This document shows positions 35,957-44,201 of a stretch of 64,000 nt of DNA, one piece after another (the first letter of the stretch is position 1; each line of letters starts with the position of its first letter). The translations under genes were made by a program, and so were the position numbers. The stretch covers positions 55,930 to 119,929 of the forward strand of contig CALVMH010000002.1 in assembly GCA_944343275.1 (NCBI GenBank). Direction: 5' to 3'. The notes below the pieces were generated by a model. It was not told where the DNA came from and did no database searches. It was given only the letters and a program-made list of their open reading frames with translations. The DNA is from an uncultured Clostridia bacterium (lineage in GTDB: Bacteria; Bacillota; Clostridia; Christensenellales; Borkfalkiaceae).

Positions 35957-35985
35957 ATTATATCGGAAAACGCCCGCGATTTCAA
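35957..35985 (-). promoter_or_regulatory. Promoter of the hydratase-macrodomain operon
   Basis: TTGAAA (35985-35980), 17-bp spacer, TATAAT (35962-35957) on the minus strand. Confidence 0.75.
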
Positions 35986-36077
35986 GCATTCGGGGGAAAG
36001 AAGCGGGCATTTCCCGCGAAAAAGTTTATCCGCCCCGCCCCATACGGTGAAATTTTTCCCGCAGGGGGCGTCCGCCC

Positions 36078-36106
36078 TTGCTTTTTTGCGCGTGATTTGC
36101 TATACT
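36078..36106 (+). promoter_or_regulatory. Promoter predicting a leaderless transcript for the bPH gene
   Basis: TTGCTT (36078-36083), 17-bp spacer, TATACT (36101-36106). The start codon A is at 36113, seven bases after the -10, where transcription normally begins. Confidence 0.6.
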
Positions 36107-36112
36107 GAAAGC

Positions 36113-36727
36113 ATGAAGAAGAACCGTCCCGCTTACACTTCCGATGCACCCGAAGTCATCGCACCCGAGCTGCCTGCCGCGCCCGAACTGCCCGCAAAAT
36201 CTGCAAAACGCACGCGGGAGACGCGCCCTTCCCGCCCCGGAACGCGCTATAAATTCCGCTTTTCGCCGCTGACGCTCGCCGTGCTCATCGCAGGGCTGGT
36301 GCTCTGCCTTGCAGCGATCGGACTGACGAGCTGGCAATTTGCCGACTTCCTGCGCGCGGGGCACACGGACGACCCGCTCGAATGGTGCAAATTCGGCTTG
36401 CTCTACGGCGTGAGCGCCGCGCTTGCCCTGCTCATCATCGCCATGTTCATCCGTTCCGAATACGTCCTGACGGACAGGGAACTCACCCTCGTATTCGGAT
36501 TCGTGCGCAGCAAATACCCGCTCGAAGGCATTGCCTCCATCCACCTCTTCAAGGGCGCAAACAAGCTCGTTGTCTACTTCGAGGATGAACGCAACAAATA
36601 TATGGCGATCGTCATCCGCGATACGCTCTTTGAGGCGTTCGCAAAGGATCTCGTCTCCCGTAGCGAACACATCGCCTTTTCCTTTTCCACGGCGGAGGAA
36701 GAGGAGGAGTTCAAAAAGAAGAAGTGA
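36113..36727 (+). CDS. Bacterial PH-domain membrane protein
   Basis: A 204-residue protein. The first 60 residues are a Pro/Ala/Glu-rich cytoplasmic tail, two membrane helices follow (about 67-90 and 105-125), and then a compact beta domain (EYVLTDRELTLVFGFVRSKYPL, IHLFKGANKLVVYFED, KYMAIVIRDT). This resembles a bacterial PH-like (bPH) domain. The end is very acidic, then basic. Function is unknown; such proteins are thought to be envelope-associated. The frame opens at 36047, but ATG 36113 is the first codon after the promoter, with no proper ribosome binding site. Confidence 0.65.
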   Translation: MKKNRPAYTSDAPEVIAPELPAAPELPAKSAKRTRETRPSRPGTRYKFRFSPLTLAVLIAGLVLCLAAIGLTSWQFADFLRAGHTDDPLEWCKFGLLYGVSAALALLIIAMFIRSEYVLTDRELTLVFGFVRSKYPLEGIASIHLFKGANKLVVYFEDERNKYMAIVIRDTLFEAFAKDLVSRSEHIAFSFSTAEEEEEFKKKK

Positions 36728-36732
36728 TGCCG

Positions 36733-36769
36733 CAGACAAGGCGGCACACGCGCCGCACGTCTGTTTTTT
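36733..36769 (+). terminator. Terminator of the bPH gene
   Basis: CAGAC and GCGGC pair with GCCGC and GTCTG, followed by six T. Confidence 0.8.
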
Positions 36770-36874
36770 GCAGGACCGAGGTCTGTGCCTCGCGCTTTTG
36801 GCGCGGGGCGCTTGCTTTTCCCCCGAAGGCATCCCCGCCTTCCGGGATACTCAAAAAATAGCCCGACGAAAATC

Positions 36875-36903
36875 TTGTATTTTCCGCGCGCGCGTGATAT
36901 AAT
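36875..36903 (+). promoter_or_regulatory. Promoter predicting a leaderless transcript for the 860-residue surface protein
   Basis: TTGTAT (36875-36880), 17-bp spacer and an extended -10 TGATATAAT (TATAAT 36898-36903). ATG 36910 lies seven bases past the -10. Confidence 0.65.
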
Positions 36904-36909
36904 GGAAGT

Positions 36910-39492
36910 ATGACGATACGAAAGAGTGCGGGCATCCTGCTTGCCGCCCTGCTTCTGGCAGGAACGGCGGGCACGGCACTCCCGCAGACAACGACCCAAG
37001 CTCTCGCCCAAGACGGGCAGGATACGGCGCAGTCCGTCGCACTGACACAGGACAACGCCGCCCTGTCCCTGCCCGAAAGCTATGAACAGTACCTTGCGCT
37101 CGAAACCCCGAAGGACGTGGCGATGAGCGAGCACTACATTGCAATCGCCGACGGCGATACCATGTATATCTACGACCGCGGCGGGCAAACCGGCTGGCGC
37201 ATGTTCTCGGCGGGGGAATCCTCCGGAATCACCAAGATACAGTTTTCGGGAAGCACCCTCTATTATTCTGTGCGAAACGCGGAGAGCGGAAACTCTTTCT
37301 GGTACTACAATTGCTCGGACGCCGACGCAAAGCCCGAAAGCACCGCCTTCAATTGCTCCACCTTCCTCATTGTGGAGGACACTTTATACACTGTTTCCAT
37401 CTCGGGAAACCTTGCTTTTGCAAGCCGTTCGCTTTCCGCACTCGATTCCGCAACCGATTTGGGCGAACTTACCTCCAACACCGAGCCTTTTCTTGCCTAT
37501 GCAAACGACAGACTGTACTGCATCATCAATGACCGCATCTATGAACCCAATGCAAACGGGCAATTCAACGACCTCTCCACAGATAATATCCCTGATTCCC
37601 CCTTTTATTATATCAGTGACAACGCCCAACAGGCAAACAACGTAACGTCTGCATGTTCAAACGGATATACCCTCTTCTTCTCCTCCTCGGCGGGTCTTTT
37701 CTGCCGCGGGACGGGCGCCGATGGGTCCGTAACAGAACTCTCCGATAAAACCGGGTCTGCGGACATGCGCAGCCTTTCCGCCATGAGCTTTTATAACGGC
37801 AAACTTTACTGTATCTCCGGAACAAGCATTCATGAAATTTCCGTTGCGGATAACGCCGCCGCCTTCACCGACTACGAGATCGCCGCGGCATCCGGTTCCG
37901 TCAACCGTCTTGACGGCGCACAGGACATCGCCCGCGCGGGCGACCTGCTGGTCACGGCAGACAAGGGTAACTCCCGCGTGAGCGTTTACAATTTTTCCAC
38001 GGACAAATATACGGTGATCGACTGTGACGCCGCGCCCGACCTTGTCGCCACGGACGGCGAGATCGTTGCCTATGCCGCAGACACACAGGTGTACACCTGC
38101 AATGTCGGCGCCGGGGAGACGGCGTTTACCTCGGCACAGCTCTCCGGTTCCGCCAAGATTGCGGGACTTGCCGTACTGTACGGCAAAACGTACTACGTCA
38201 AGGGAAACGGCACGCGCGGCGTTGTAGGCGGCACATCGGTAGAGATGAGCAGCGCCAACCCCACGGGATTGGCGGCGGACCTCTACGGCACCTTGTACGT
38301 CTCCTATCAAAGCGGGAACGCGCAAGCCTTTTCCGAAGAAGCCTTCCTCTCCGATGCCGCGGGCGAAGAGACGGGCATCAACGTTCCGGGAAATGCCACA
38401 TCCCTGCGCGCGGATTTTGAAGGCAACCTCTATTACCTCTCCGACGGAAATCTCTATCAGAACGGACAACCGATCGCCTCCGTCGACGGGAGCGATTTTG
38501 TGTACGGCGCCGACAGCACGCAGAACGCCCTCTCCTTCGCCCTCGGGTTTGAGGACGACGCCGTCTATTTCAACTTCGGAAACTACGTTGTAAAGAGCAA
38601 TGCGGGCACCATGTCCGCGATCCCCACGCTGGATGAGATCGCAGAGAACGGCGCACGGGAAAAGACGTTTTCCCTGCATACGGAGAACATGCTCGTCAAA
38701 GTCGCCGCGCGCTCCGTAGGGATCGACACCGACCTTGCCGCGTTCCGTGCCTCCGACGGCAGCTTCTTCCCCTACTGCGGCTATGCGCGTTCCGAACAAG
38801 AGCAGACGGGGCTGCTGCTTACCAAAACGGACGGAGAGGACGGCTATGCTCTTGTGCTGTTTGCTAACGCGGACGGCAGCTACACGGCGCGCCTGTACCC
38901 TTCCCAAGCGGTGACGCCCGAAGAGGCCGCCGCCCGCGAAGAACAAAGCACCCGCTGGCTCTCCAACGAGGTGGGCACCTTCTTTGTCCCCTGCACGCAA
39001 TCTGCCCTGGAGCAGACGCGCCTCGCACGCGGGACGCGCGTCGCCGTTTTGCGCCGTTTCACGGCGCCCGATGCGGAATACGCCCTCGTCGCCTATACGG
39101 ACGGCACGCGCGAAGAGGCACGCGGCTGGGTACCCGCGGCATATCTTTCCGCCGTCTCCCCCTTCCCCGCGGCGGGTGAGGAGTACACCGTCGGCTATCT
39201 GAAAGCGCAGGAAGACGGCATCCTCTTCACGGCGGCGGACGGCAGCCAAAAGACGGTGACGGAGCGCGTGCAGGTGCGCCTGTATCAAACGGGAGACGGC
39301 ACGTTCCGCGCAGTGCTGACGGACGATACGGCATATATTGCCGACATTACAGAGGATATGCTCGACAAGGACAACGCGGAGATCCTGCGCATCGCCCTCA
39401 TCGTCATCCTCTCCGTTCTGGCGCTCATCATCGTCGGCGTGTATATCTTCCTGCTCCCGTGGGAAAAATACCGCAAGGACAAAAAGAAGTAA
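36910..39492 (+). CDS. Membrane-anchored extracellular protein with propeller-like region and SH3-like domain
   Basis: An 860-residue protein. A signal peptide (1-23 to 30, cleavage near ALPQ or ALAQD) is followed by about 600 residues of regularly spaced short beta motifs, such as LLVTADKGNSRVSVYNFSTD, GKLYCISGTS and NLYYLSDGNLYQNG, which suggest one or two beta-propellers. About 665-740 looks like a bacterial SH3 domain (TRVAVLRRFTAPDAEYALV, ARGWVPAAYL). A C-terminal membrane helix (ALIVILSVLALIIVGVYIF) and a basic tail anchor it. The body is thus outside with the C-terminus inside. Function is unknown; binding of cell wall or glycan is a guess. The promoter predicts a leaderless mRNA. Confidence 0.7.
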   Translation: MTIRKSAGILLAALLLAGTAGTALPQTTTQALAQDGQDTAQSVALTQDNAALSLPESYEQYLALETPKDVAMSEHYIAIADGDTMYIYDRGGQTGWRMFSAGESSGITKIQFSGSTLYYSVRNAESGNSFWYYNCSDADAKPESTAFNCSTFLIVEDTLYTVSISGNLAFASRSLSALDSATDLGELTSNTEPFLAYANDRLYCIINDRIYEPNANGQFNDLSTDNIPDSPFYYISDNAQQANNVTSACSNGYTLFFSSSAGLFCRGTGADGSVTELSDKTGSADMRSLSAMSFYNGKLYCISGTSIHEISVADNAAAFTDYEIAAASGSVNRLDGAQDIARAGDLLVTADKGNSRVSVYNFSTDKYTVIDCDAAPDLVATDGEIVAYAADTQVYTCNVGAGETAFTSAQLSGSAKIAGLAVLYGKTYYVKGNGTRGVVGGTSVEMSSANPTGLAADLYGTLYVSYQSGNAQAFSEEAFLSDAAGEETGINVPGNATSLRADFEGNLYYLSDGNLYQNGQPIASVDGSDFVYGADSTQNALSFALGFEDDAVYFNFGNYVVKSNAGTMSAIPTLDEIAENGAREKTFSLHTENMLVKVAARSVGIDTDLAAFRASDGSFFPYCGYARSEQEQTGLLLTKTDGEDGYALVLFANADGSYTARLYPSQAVTPEEAAAREEQSTRWLSNEVGTFFVPCTQSALEQTRLARGTRVAVLRRFTAPDAEYALVAYTDGTREEARGWVPAAYLSAVSPFPAAGEEYTVGYLKAQEDGILFTAADGSQKTVTERVQVRLYQTGDGTFRAVLTDDTAYIADITEDMLDKDNAEILRIALIVILSVLALIIVGVYIFLLPWEKYRKDKKK

Positions 39493-39535
39493 ACAGCGGG
39501 CGAACGCCCGTCAAAACATATTGTGAGGAATGAAC

Positions 39536-40552
39536 ATGGCAAACTATCTCTCCCCCCTGGTTCCGCAGCGCGCGGACCCGTACCTTGTAAAGCAGGACGG
39601 AACGTACTATTTCACGGCGACCTGTCCCCTTTACGACCGCATCGAACTCTCCTGTTCGGACACCGTGAACGGCATCGCCGCCGCCCCCGCGCGCACCGTG
39701 TGGAAAAAGCACGAAACAGGCGCGCTCGCTTCGCATATCTGGGCACCCGAACTGCACTTTGTGATGGGGAAATGGGTCATCTACTTTGCGGCGGGGCACG
39801 TTCCCGACGTGTGGGACATCCGCCCCTACGCCATCATCTGCAAGGGCAGCGACCCCATGAAGGACGATTGGAGCGAAGCCGTCCCCATCGAGGCGGCGGA
39901 AGGCGATCCCTATCCCTTCACCGATTTTTCCCTCGACATGACCGTCTTTGAAAACAAGGGCAGATGGTACGCCGTCTGGGCGCAGAAGTTCGGCTGCTCG
40001 CGCGCGGAGAAACCCATCTCCGACCTGCTCATCGCAGAACTTGCAACGCCCACCGGGTTAAAGACGGCGTTCGTGCGGCTCACGTCTCCCGACTATGATT
40101 GGGAGCGCGACGGCGGCTTTTGGGTGAACGAGGGTCCCGCCGTTCTGCACTGCCCCGAAACGAAGGGCAACATCTATATCACTTACTCCGCATCGGCAAC
40201 GGGCGCCTGCTACTGTATGGGCATGCTGTGCGCCGACGAAAACAGCGACCTTTTGGACCCGCGCAGCTGGCACAAGGAACGTTTCCCCGTGCTGAAAACG
40301 GACGCCGCGCGCAAGGTGTTCGGACCCGGACACAATACGTTCGTGCGCGGGGACGACGACGAGGTACTCACGCTGCTGCACTTCCGCGACTACGAAAAGA
40401 TCGTCGGCGATCCGCTCGACGACCACAACCGCCACGCGCACGTTCTGAAAGTGGACTTTGCGGAGAACGGAAAGCCGCTCTTCCGCCTCGAAAACGCATC
40501 GTTCTACAATACGCCCTACCGAAACGAAAAACAAAAAGGCATCAACGCCTGA
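39536..40552 (+). CDS. Glycoside hydrolase family 43-type enzyme
   Basis: A 338-residue five-bladed propeller hydrolase. The general base is the Asp in RADPYLVKQDGTYYF; blades are marked by DMTVFENKGRWYAVWAQK, and the general acid is probably the Glu in WVNEGPAVL. GH43 enzymes release arabinose or xylose from plant glycans. It lacks a signal peptide, so it would act on imported oligosaccharides. ATG 39536 is favoured because AGGA (39526-39529) is spaced correctly for it, while it abuts the earlier ATG 39530. It follows the surface protein by 43 bp and ends at a strong terminator. Confidence 0.83.
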   Translation: MANYLSPLVPQRADPYLVKQDGTYYFTATCPLYDRIELSCSDTVNGIAAAPARTVWKKHETGALASHIWAPELHFVMGKWVIYFAAGHVPDVWDIRPYAIICKGSDPMKDDWSEAVPIEAAEGDPYPFTDFSLDMTVFENKGRWYAVWAQKFGCSRAEKPISDLLIAELATPTGLKTAFVRLTSPDYDWERDGGFWVNEGPAVLHCPETKGNIYITYSASATGACYCMGMLCADENSDLLDPRSWHKERFPVLKTDAARKVFGPGHNTFVRGDDDEVLTLLHFRDYEKIVGDPLDDHNRHAHVLKVDFAENGKPLFRLENASFYNTPYRNEKQKGINA

Positions 40553-40555
40553 TAA

Positions 40556-40600
40556 AACAGCGGGCAGCCTTCCGCGGAAGGCTGCCCGCTGTTATTTTAT
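40556..40600 (+). terminator. Terminator of the GH43 gene
   Basis: Near-perfect palindrome with 18-bp arms (40556-40573 and 40576-40593) followed by ATTTTAT. Confidence 0.85.
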
Positions 40601-40606
40601 ATCAAC

Positions 40607-40629
40607 AAAAAACGAAGCGGCGAAGCCGC
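40607..40629 (-). terminator. Terminator of the aro operon
   Basis: GCGGC-TTC-GCCGC stem, then TTCG and six T on the minus strand, about 80 bp past the SDR stop. Confidence 0.55.
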
Positions 40630-40700
40630 GAAGCATGAGAATCCCATGGGGGATTGTTACCATTGCGGTGGGCTGCTTCGCCCCCGCGGGGCTCAGGCGG
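40630..40700. repeat. Possible dispersed repeat remnant
   Basis: Non-coding stretch with short palindromes (ATCCCATGGGGGAT, CCCCCGCGGGG) and GCTTCG/CGAAGC words. It resembles small intergenic repeats seen in gut Clostridia, but no second copy is in this window, so the call is tentative. Confidence 0.25.
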
Positions 40701-40707
40701 CGCTGCG

Positions 40708-41397
40708 TCAGAGCCCTCCGCCGTCTACGCCCAGCACCTGCCCCGTTACATAGCGGTGCGTCGCCAGAAAATAAACGGCTTGCGCGACCTCTTCCGCCGT
40801 GCCGAACCGTCCGAGCGGGATGCGGGCTTCCAGCGCCCTGCGCTCCTCTATGGAAAGCCCCGCGTTCATGGCGGTATCGATGGCGCCGGGCGCAACGCAG
40901 TTGACGCGCACGGCGGGCGCAAGCTCCTTGGCAAGCGCCTTGGTGAACGCGATGAGCGCCCCCTTCGAGGCGGAGTAGACGCTCTCGCAGCTGCCCCCCT
41001 CCGTGCCCCAGACGGAGGAGACGTTGACGATCGCCCCGCCGCGGGACATCAGCCCCGCAACGGCGTACTTCGTGAGCAGGAACGCGCCGCCCATGTTGAC
41101 GTCCATCACACGCCTGTATTCTTCCACGGTCACGTCCTGTATCTGCCGCCACAGATCGATCCCCGCGTTATTGACGAGCACATCCACGGCACCCATGTCT
41201 GCAAACAGCGCCTTGACGGCGCGTTCGTCAAAGACGTCCGCTCGCACGAAGGCGACGCCCGGGAGCGCGCTGCGCGCAGCGTTTGCCGCCTCTTCGTCGC
41301 GCGAATAGGTCGCCGTCACCGCATACCCCGCCGCGTGAAAAAGGCGGCAGCAGGCAAGCCCGATGCCGCGCGTCCCGCCCGAAACGAGCGCCCTCAT
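40708..41397 (-). CDS. Short-chain dehydrogenase/reductase, FabG-like
   Basis: A 229-residue classical SDR. The cofactor loop is GGTRGIGLACC (7-17), NNAG is near 80, and the catalytic Ser, Tyr and Lys fall in VNVSSVWG and VYSASKGAL, with VNCVAPGAIDT after them. It looks like a 3-oxoacyl-ACP reductase, but it is the last gene of a shikimate operon with a 4-nt overlap to aroK and no fatty acid genes nearby. The substrate is therefore open. Confidence 0.82.
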   Translation of the reverse strand: MRALVSGGTRGIGLACCRLFHAAGYAVTATYSRDEEAANAARSALPGVAFVRADVFDERAVKALFADMGAVDVLVNNAGIDLWRQIQDVTVEEYRRVMDVNMGGAFLLTKYAVAGLMSRGGAIVNVSSVWGTEGGSCESVYSASKGALIAFTKALAKELAPAVRVNCVAPGAIDTAMNAGLSIEERRALEARIPLGRFGTAEEVAQAVYFLATHRYVTGQVLGVDGGGL

Positions 41398-41906
41398 GCG
41401 TGCTCCCCGCGCATGACGGCGATGATTTCATCCGCGACTTCCCCGACGGACTTTCCATCCGTATCCACAATGTGGTCCGCGACATGCTCATAGACGGGCG
41501 TGCGCTCGGCAAGCAGCTTTCGGAGTGTCTCCGTCGTCTTGCCCGTATTTTTGAGCAGAGGGCGCGTTTCGTCCGCGCGCACGCGGCTTAAAAGGCTCTC
41601 GAAACTCGCGCGCATGAAAAAGATGCGCCCGTTCTTTTTGAGAAGTTCGCTGTTTTCCGGCTTCAACACCAGCCCGCCGCCCGTGGAAATGACAAGCCCG
41701 TCCCGTCCCGCAAGCTCGCGCACGACCTCCGTTTCCAGCATGCGGAAGTGTGCTTCCCCGTAAAATTCAAAGATGTCGGAGATCCTGCCGTGGCGGTCGG
41801 TGATAACGACGTCGGTATCATACCACATTCTGCCCGTGCGTTCGGCGATGCAGATGCCGACGCTCGACTTGCCCACCCCCATCATGCCGCAAAGTACGAT
41901 GTTCAT
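41394..41906 (-). CDS. aroK: Shikimate kinase
   Basis: A 170-residue kinase that phosphorylates shikimate at O3. P-loop GMMGVGKSS is at 7-15, the substrate Asp in YDTDVVI, and the GG motif in VISTGGGLV. The LID region reads RVRADETRPLL. ATG 41906 overlaps the aroQ stop by 4 nt; the longer open frame to 42392 lies within aroQ and is discarded. Confidence 0.93.
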   Translation of the reverse strand: MNIVLCGMMGVGKSSVGICIAERTGRMWYDTDVVITDRHGRISDIFEFYGEAHFRMLETEVVRELAGRDGLVISTGGGLVLKPENSELLKKNGRIFFMRASFESLLSRVRADETRPLLKNTGKTTETLRKLLAERTPVYEHVADHIVDTDGKSVGEVADEIIAVMRGEHA

Positions 41907-42325
41907 AACAGAAAGCTCTCCAACGCAAGAATGTAGCTGTTCGCGCCGAAGCCGAGGATCTCCCCGCGGCAGACGGGCGTGAGCACCGAATGGCGGCGGA
42001 ACTCCTCGCGCGCGTGCACATTGCTCATGTGCACTTCGACGACGGGAACGCTGACGGACGCAATGGCGTCGCGGATGGCATAGGAATAGTGCGTAAACGC
42101 GCCTGCGTTCAGAATGATGCCGTCGTATCTGCCCTCGGCGCTCTGGATGGCGGTGCACAGTTCCCCCTCGTTGTTGTTCTGGAAGAACTTGACCGTCACG
42201 CCGAGCTTGTCGGCATATTCCGTGATGCGCTCGTTGATCTCGCGCAGCGTCTGCGTGCCGTAGACGCCCTTTTCGCGCCTGCCCGTCATGTTGAGGTTGA
42301 CCCCGTTGAGAACGAGAATGGTCAT
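41903..42325 (-). CDS. aroQ: Type II 3-dehydroquinate dehydratase
   Basis: A 140-residue dodecameric dehydratase. The N-terminal VLNGVNLNMTGRREKGVYG carries the catalytic Tyr; QNNNEGEL, NAGAFTHYS and VEVHMSNVHAREEFR are all typical. It overlaps aroE and aroK by 4 nt each. Confidence 0.95.
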   Translation of the reverse strand: MTILVLNGVNLNMTGRREKGVYGTQTLREINERITEYADKLGVTVKFFQNNNEGELCTAIQSAEGRYDGIILNAGAFTHYSYAIRDAIASVSVPVVEVHMSNVHAREEFRRHSVLTPVCRGEILGFGANSYILALESFLL

Positions 42326-43152
42326 ACTTCCGATCCTCCCGAATATTGCTGATAAAGTTTTTTTGCCTCCGAAGCGGAGGGCGTTTTTCCAAGATAGATG
42401 CAGTCCGAATAATACGCTTGGTAAAAGAGCATCGCCGCGCCGTTCACCGTCCGCTTGCCGCAGGCGGCGGCAATGCGCAGAAATTCCGACTGCGCGGGTT
42501 CGTAGATGAGATCGACCGCCGCCGTACAGCCTGCAAACAGCGCTTCCCCGACGGGGACTTCCCCTGCGGACGTGCGCACGGATGGCGTCTTCCCCACCGT
42601 ATCGTGCATGCCGATCCCCGTGCAGTTGACGATGATGTCGAACGGAGCGGGCGGCACTTGCGCAAGCGGGGTGAAATTTCCGAATTCCCGGAACACCGCG
42701 GCGAGACGTTCGCTGCTGCGTTCATAGGCGAACACACGGGCGCCGCCTTCCGCGAGCTTGTAAATGCAGCTCCTGCCCGCGCCGCCCGCACCGAGCACGA
42801 GAACGCGCCTTCCTGCGACGGAGATGCCCGCGTTTTCCAGCATGAGGCAAAAACCGAGCCCGTCCGTATTGTAGCCCGTGCGGGTGCGCGAGACGACGGT
42901 GTTCACCGCGCCGAACGTGCGCGCATCCCCTTCGACGGCGGCAAGATAAGGCATGATGTCTGCCTTGAAAGGAATGGTCACGTTGAAGAAGTCAAAGCGG
43001 GAAAACAGCTGCTCCGCCCGCGACGGGAACTGTTCGGGCGGGATGCTGACCGTCTCATAGGTATACTGCACCCCCATGGAGTCCAGAATGCAGGCGTGCA
43101 TGGCGGGACTGAGCGACTTGGAGACGTCCTTTCCGATCACGGCAAGTTTCAT
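42322..43152 (-). CDS. aroE: Shikimate dehydrogenase
   Basis: A 276-residue NADPH-dependent enzyme. The substrate site begins KLAVIGKDVSKSLSPAMHA, the catalytic Lys lies in VTIPFKAD, and the nucleotide loop is LGAGGAGRSC. NTDGLGF and NCTGIGMH are in place. It overlaps aroB upstream and aroQ downstream by 4 nt. Confidence 0.94.
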   Translation of the reverse strand: MKLAVIGKDVSKSLSPAMHACILDSMGVQYTYETVSIPPEQFPSRAEQLFSRFDFFNVTIPFKADIMPYLAAVEGDARTFGAVNTVVSRTRTGYNTDGLGFCLMLENAGISVAGRRVLVLGAGGAGRSCIYKLAEGGARVFAYERSSERLAAVFREFGNFTPLAQVPPAPFDIIVNCTGIGMHDTVGKTPSVRTSAGEVPVGEALFAGCTAAVDLIYEPAQSEFLRIAAACGKRTVNGAAMLFYQAYYSDCIYLGKTPSASEAKKLYQQYSGGSEV

Positions 43153-44201
43153 AACGTCCTCCCGATGCGGGAAAGCTCCCCTTCGTATTCCCCGGCGGAG
43201 AGTTCCATGAGACGGAATTCTCCCCTGCGGAAGGGAACGGTGAGCACGACGCGCCCCTGCCGCGTATTCTTTTTATCGAGACAGGCGACGCGCGCCGCAT
43301 CCGCCGCAGCGGGCAGGGACGGGAATGTACCGAGCACGGCACGGCACAGGGCGCGAAGACGGGCGAGATACTCCGCATCGCCGCCGCGCGCGGCGGCGAT
43401 CTCCGCCTCGATGTATGTTCCGATGAGCACATATTCCCCGTGCGAGAGCGTGCCGTCCAGCAGCTCATAGGCATGCGCCGTGGTATGCCCCAGATTGAGG
43501 CACTTGCGCAGCCCCGCCTCGCGCGCGTCGCGCCGCACGACGTCCGCCTTGAACGCGATGTTTTCGGGAACGATGTCCGCCAGAAACGCAAGGTCCGTCA
43601 GGCGCTCCGCGTTCGCTTCCAGCTTATCGAACAGGGGCGCGCTCAGCGCGGCATGCTTGACGATCTCTCCAAGCCCGCAGCGCACCTCGCGCGCGGGGAG
43701 CGTTTTGAAAAACGCGGGATCGGCAAGCACGAGAGCGGGCTGATGGAACGCCCCCACAAGGTTTTTGATACCGCAGAAATCGACGGCAGTCTTGCCGCCC
43801 ACCGAGGAATCCACCTGCGCGAGCAGCGTGGTCGGGACCTGGATGCAGGCGATGCCGCGCATGTAGAGCGCCGCCGCAAGCCCGCCGACATCCCCCACGA
43901 CGCCGCCGCCCAGACAGACGAGGACGTCGCTGCGGTGCATTCCCGCCTGCGCCATGGCTGCCAGCAGAGAGAACAGCGTTTCAGGCGTTTTATGCGCCTC
44001 GCCCGCGGGCATGGTATGCACGTTTCCTTCCCCAAGGGCACGCAGAACGCGCTTTCCGTACAGCCCCCACACCCTTTCATCCGAAAAGACAAACGCCTTT
44101 CTTCCGCCAAGCGCCTGCGGCAGCGCCGAATGCAGGACATTGCGGCGGCAGACGATGCGGCTTGTATAAACGCCTTTTTCCGTCACGGAAAAACTCTTCA
44201 T
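43149..44201 (-). CDS. aroB: 3-dehydroquinate synthase
   Basis: A 350-residue NAD- and metal-dependent enzyme that cyclises DAHP. Features are LVCLGGGVVGDVGGLAAALYMRG-type glycine-rich sequence, PTTLLAQVDSSVGGKTAVD, KNLVGAFHQP and the metal ligand histidines in LNLGHTTAHAYE. ATG 44201 forms an ATGA overlap with the aroC stop. Confidence 0.95.
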   Translation of the reverse strand: MKSFSVTEKGVYTSRIVCRRNVLHSALPQALGGRKAFVFSDERVWGLYGKRVLRALGEGNVHTMPAGEAHKTPETLFSLLAAMAQAGMHRSDVLVCLGGGVVGDVGGLAAALYMRGIACIQVPTTLLAQVDSSVGGKTAVDFCGIKNLVGAFHQPALVLADPAFFKTLPAREVRCGLGEIVKHAALSAPLFDKLEANAERLTDLAFLADIVPENIAFKADVVRRDAREAGLRKCLNLGHTTAHAYELLDGTLSHGEYVLIGTYIEAEIAAARGGDAEYLARLRALCRAVLGTFPSLPAAADAARVACLDKKNTRQGRVVLTVPFRRGEFRLMELSAGEYEGELSRIGRTL

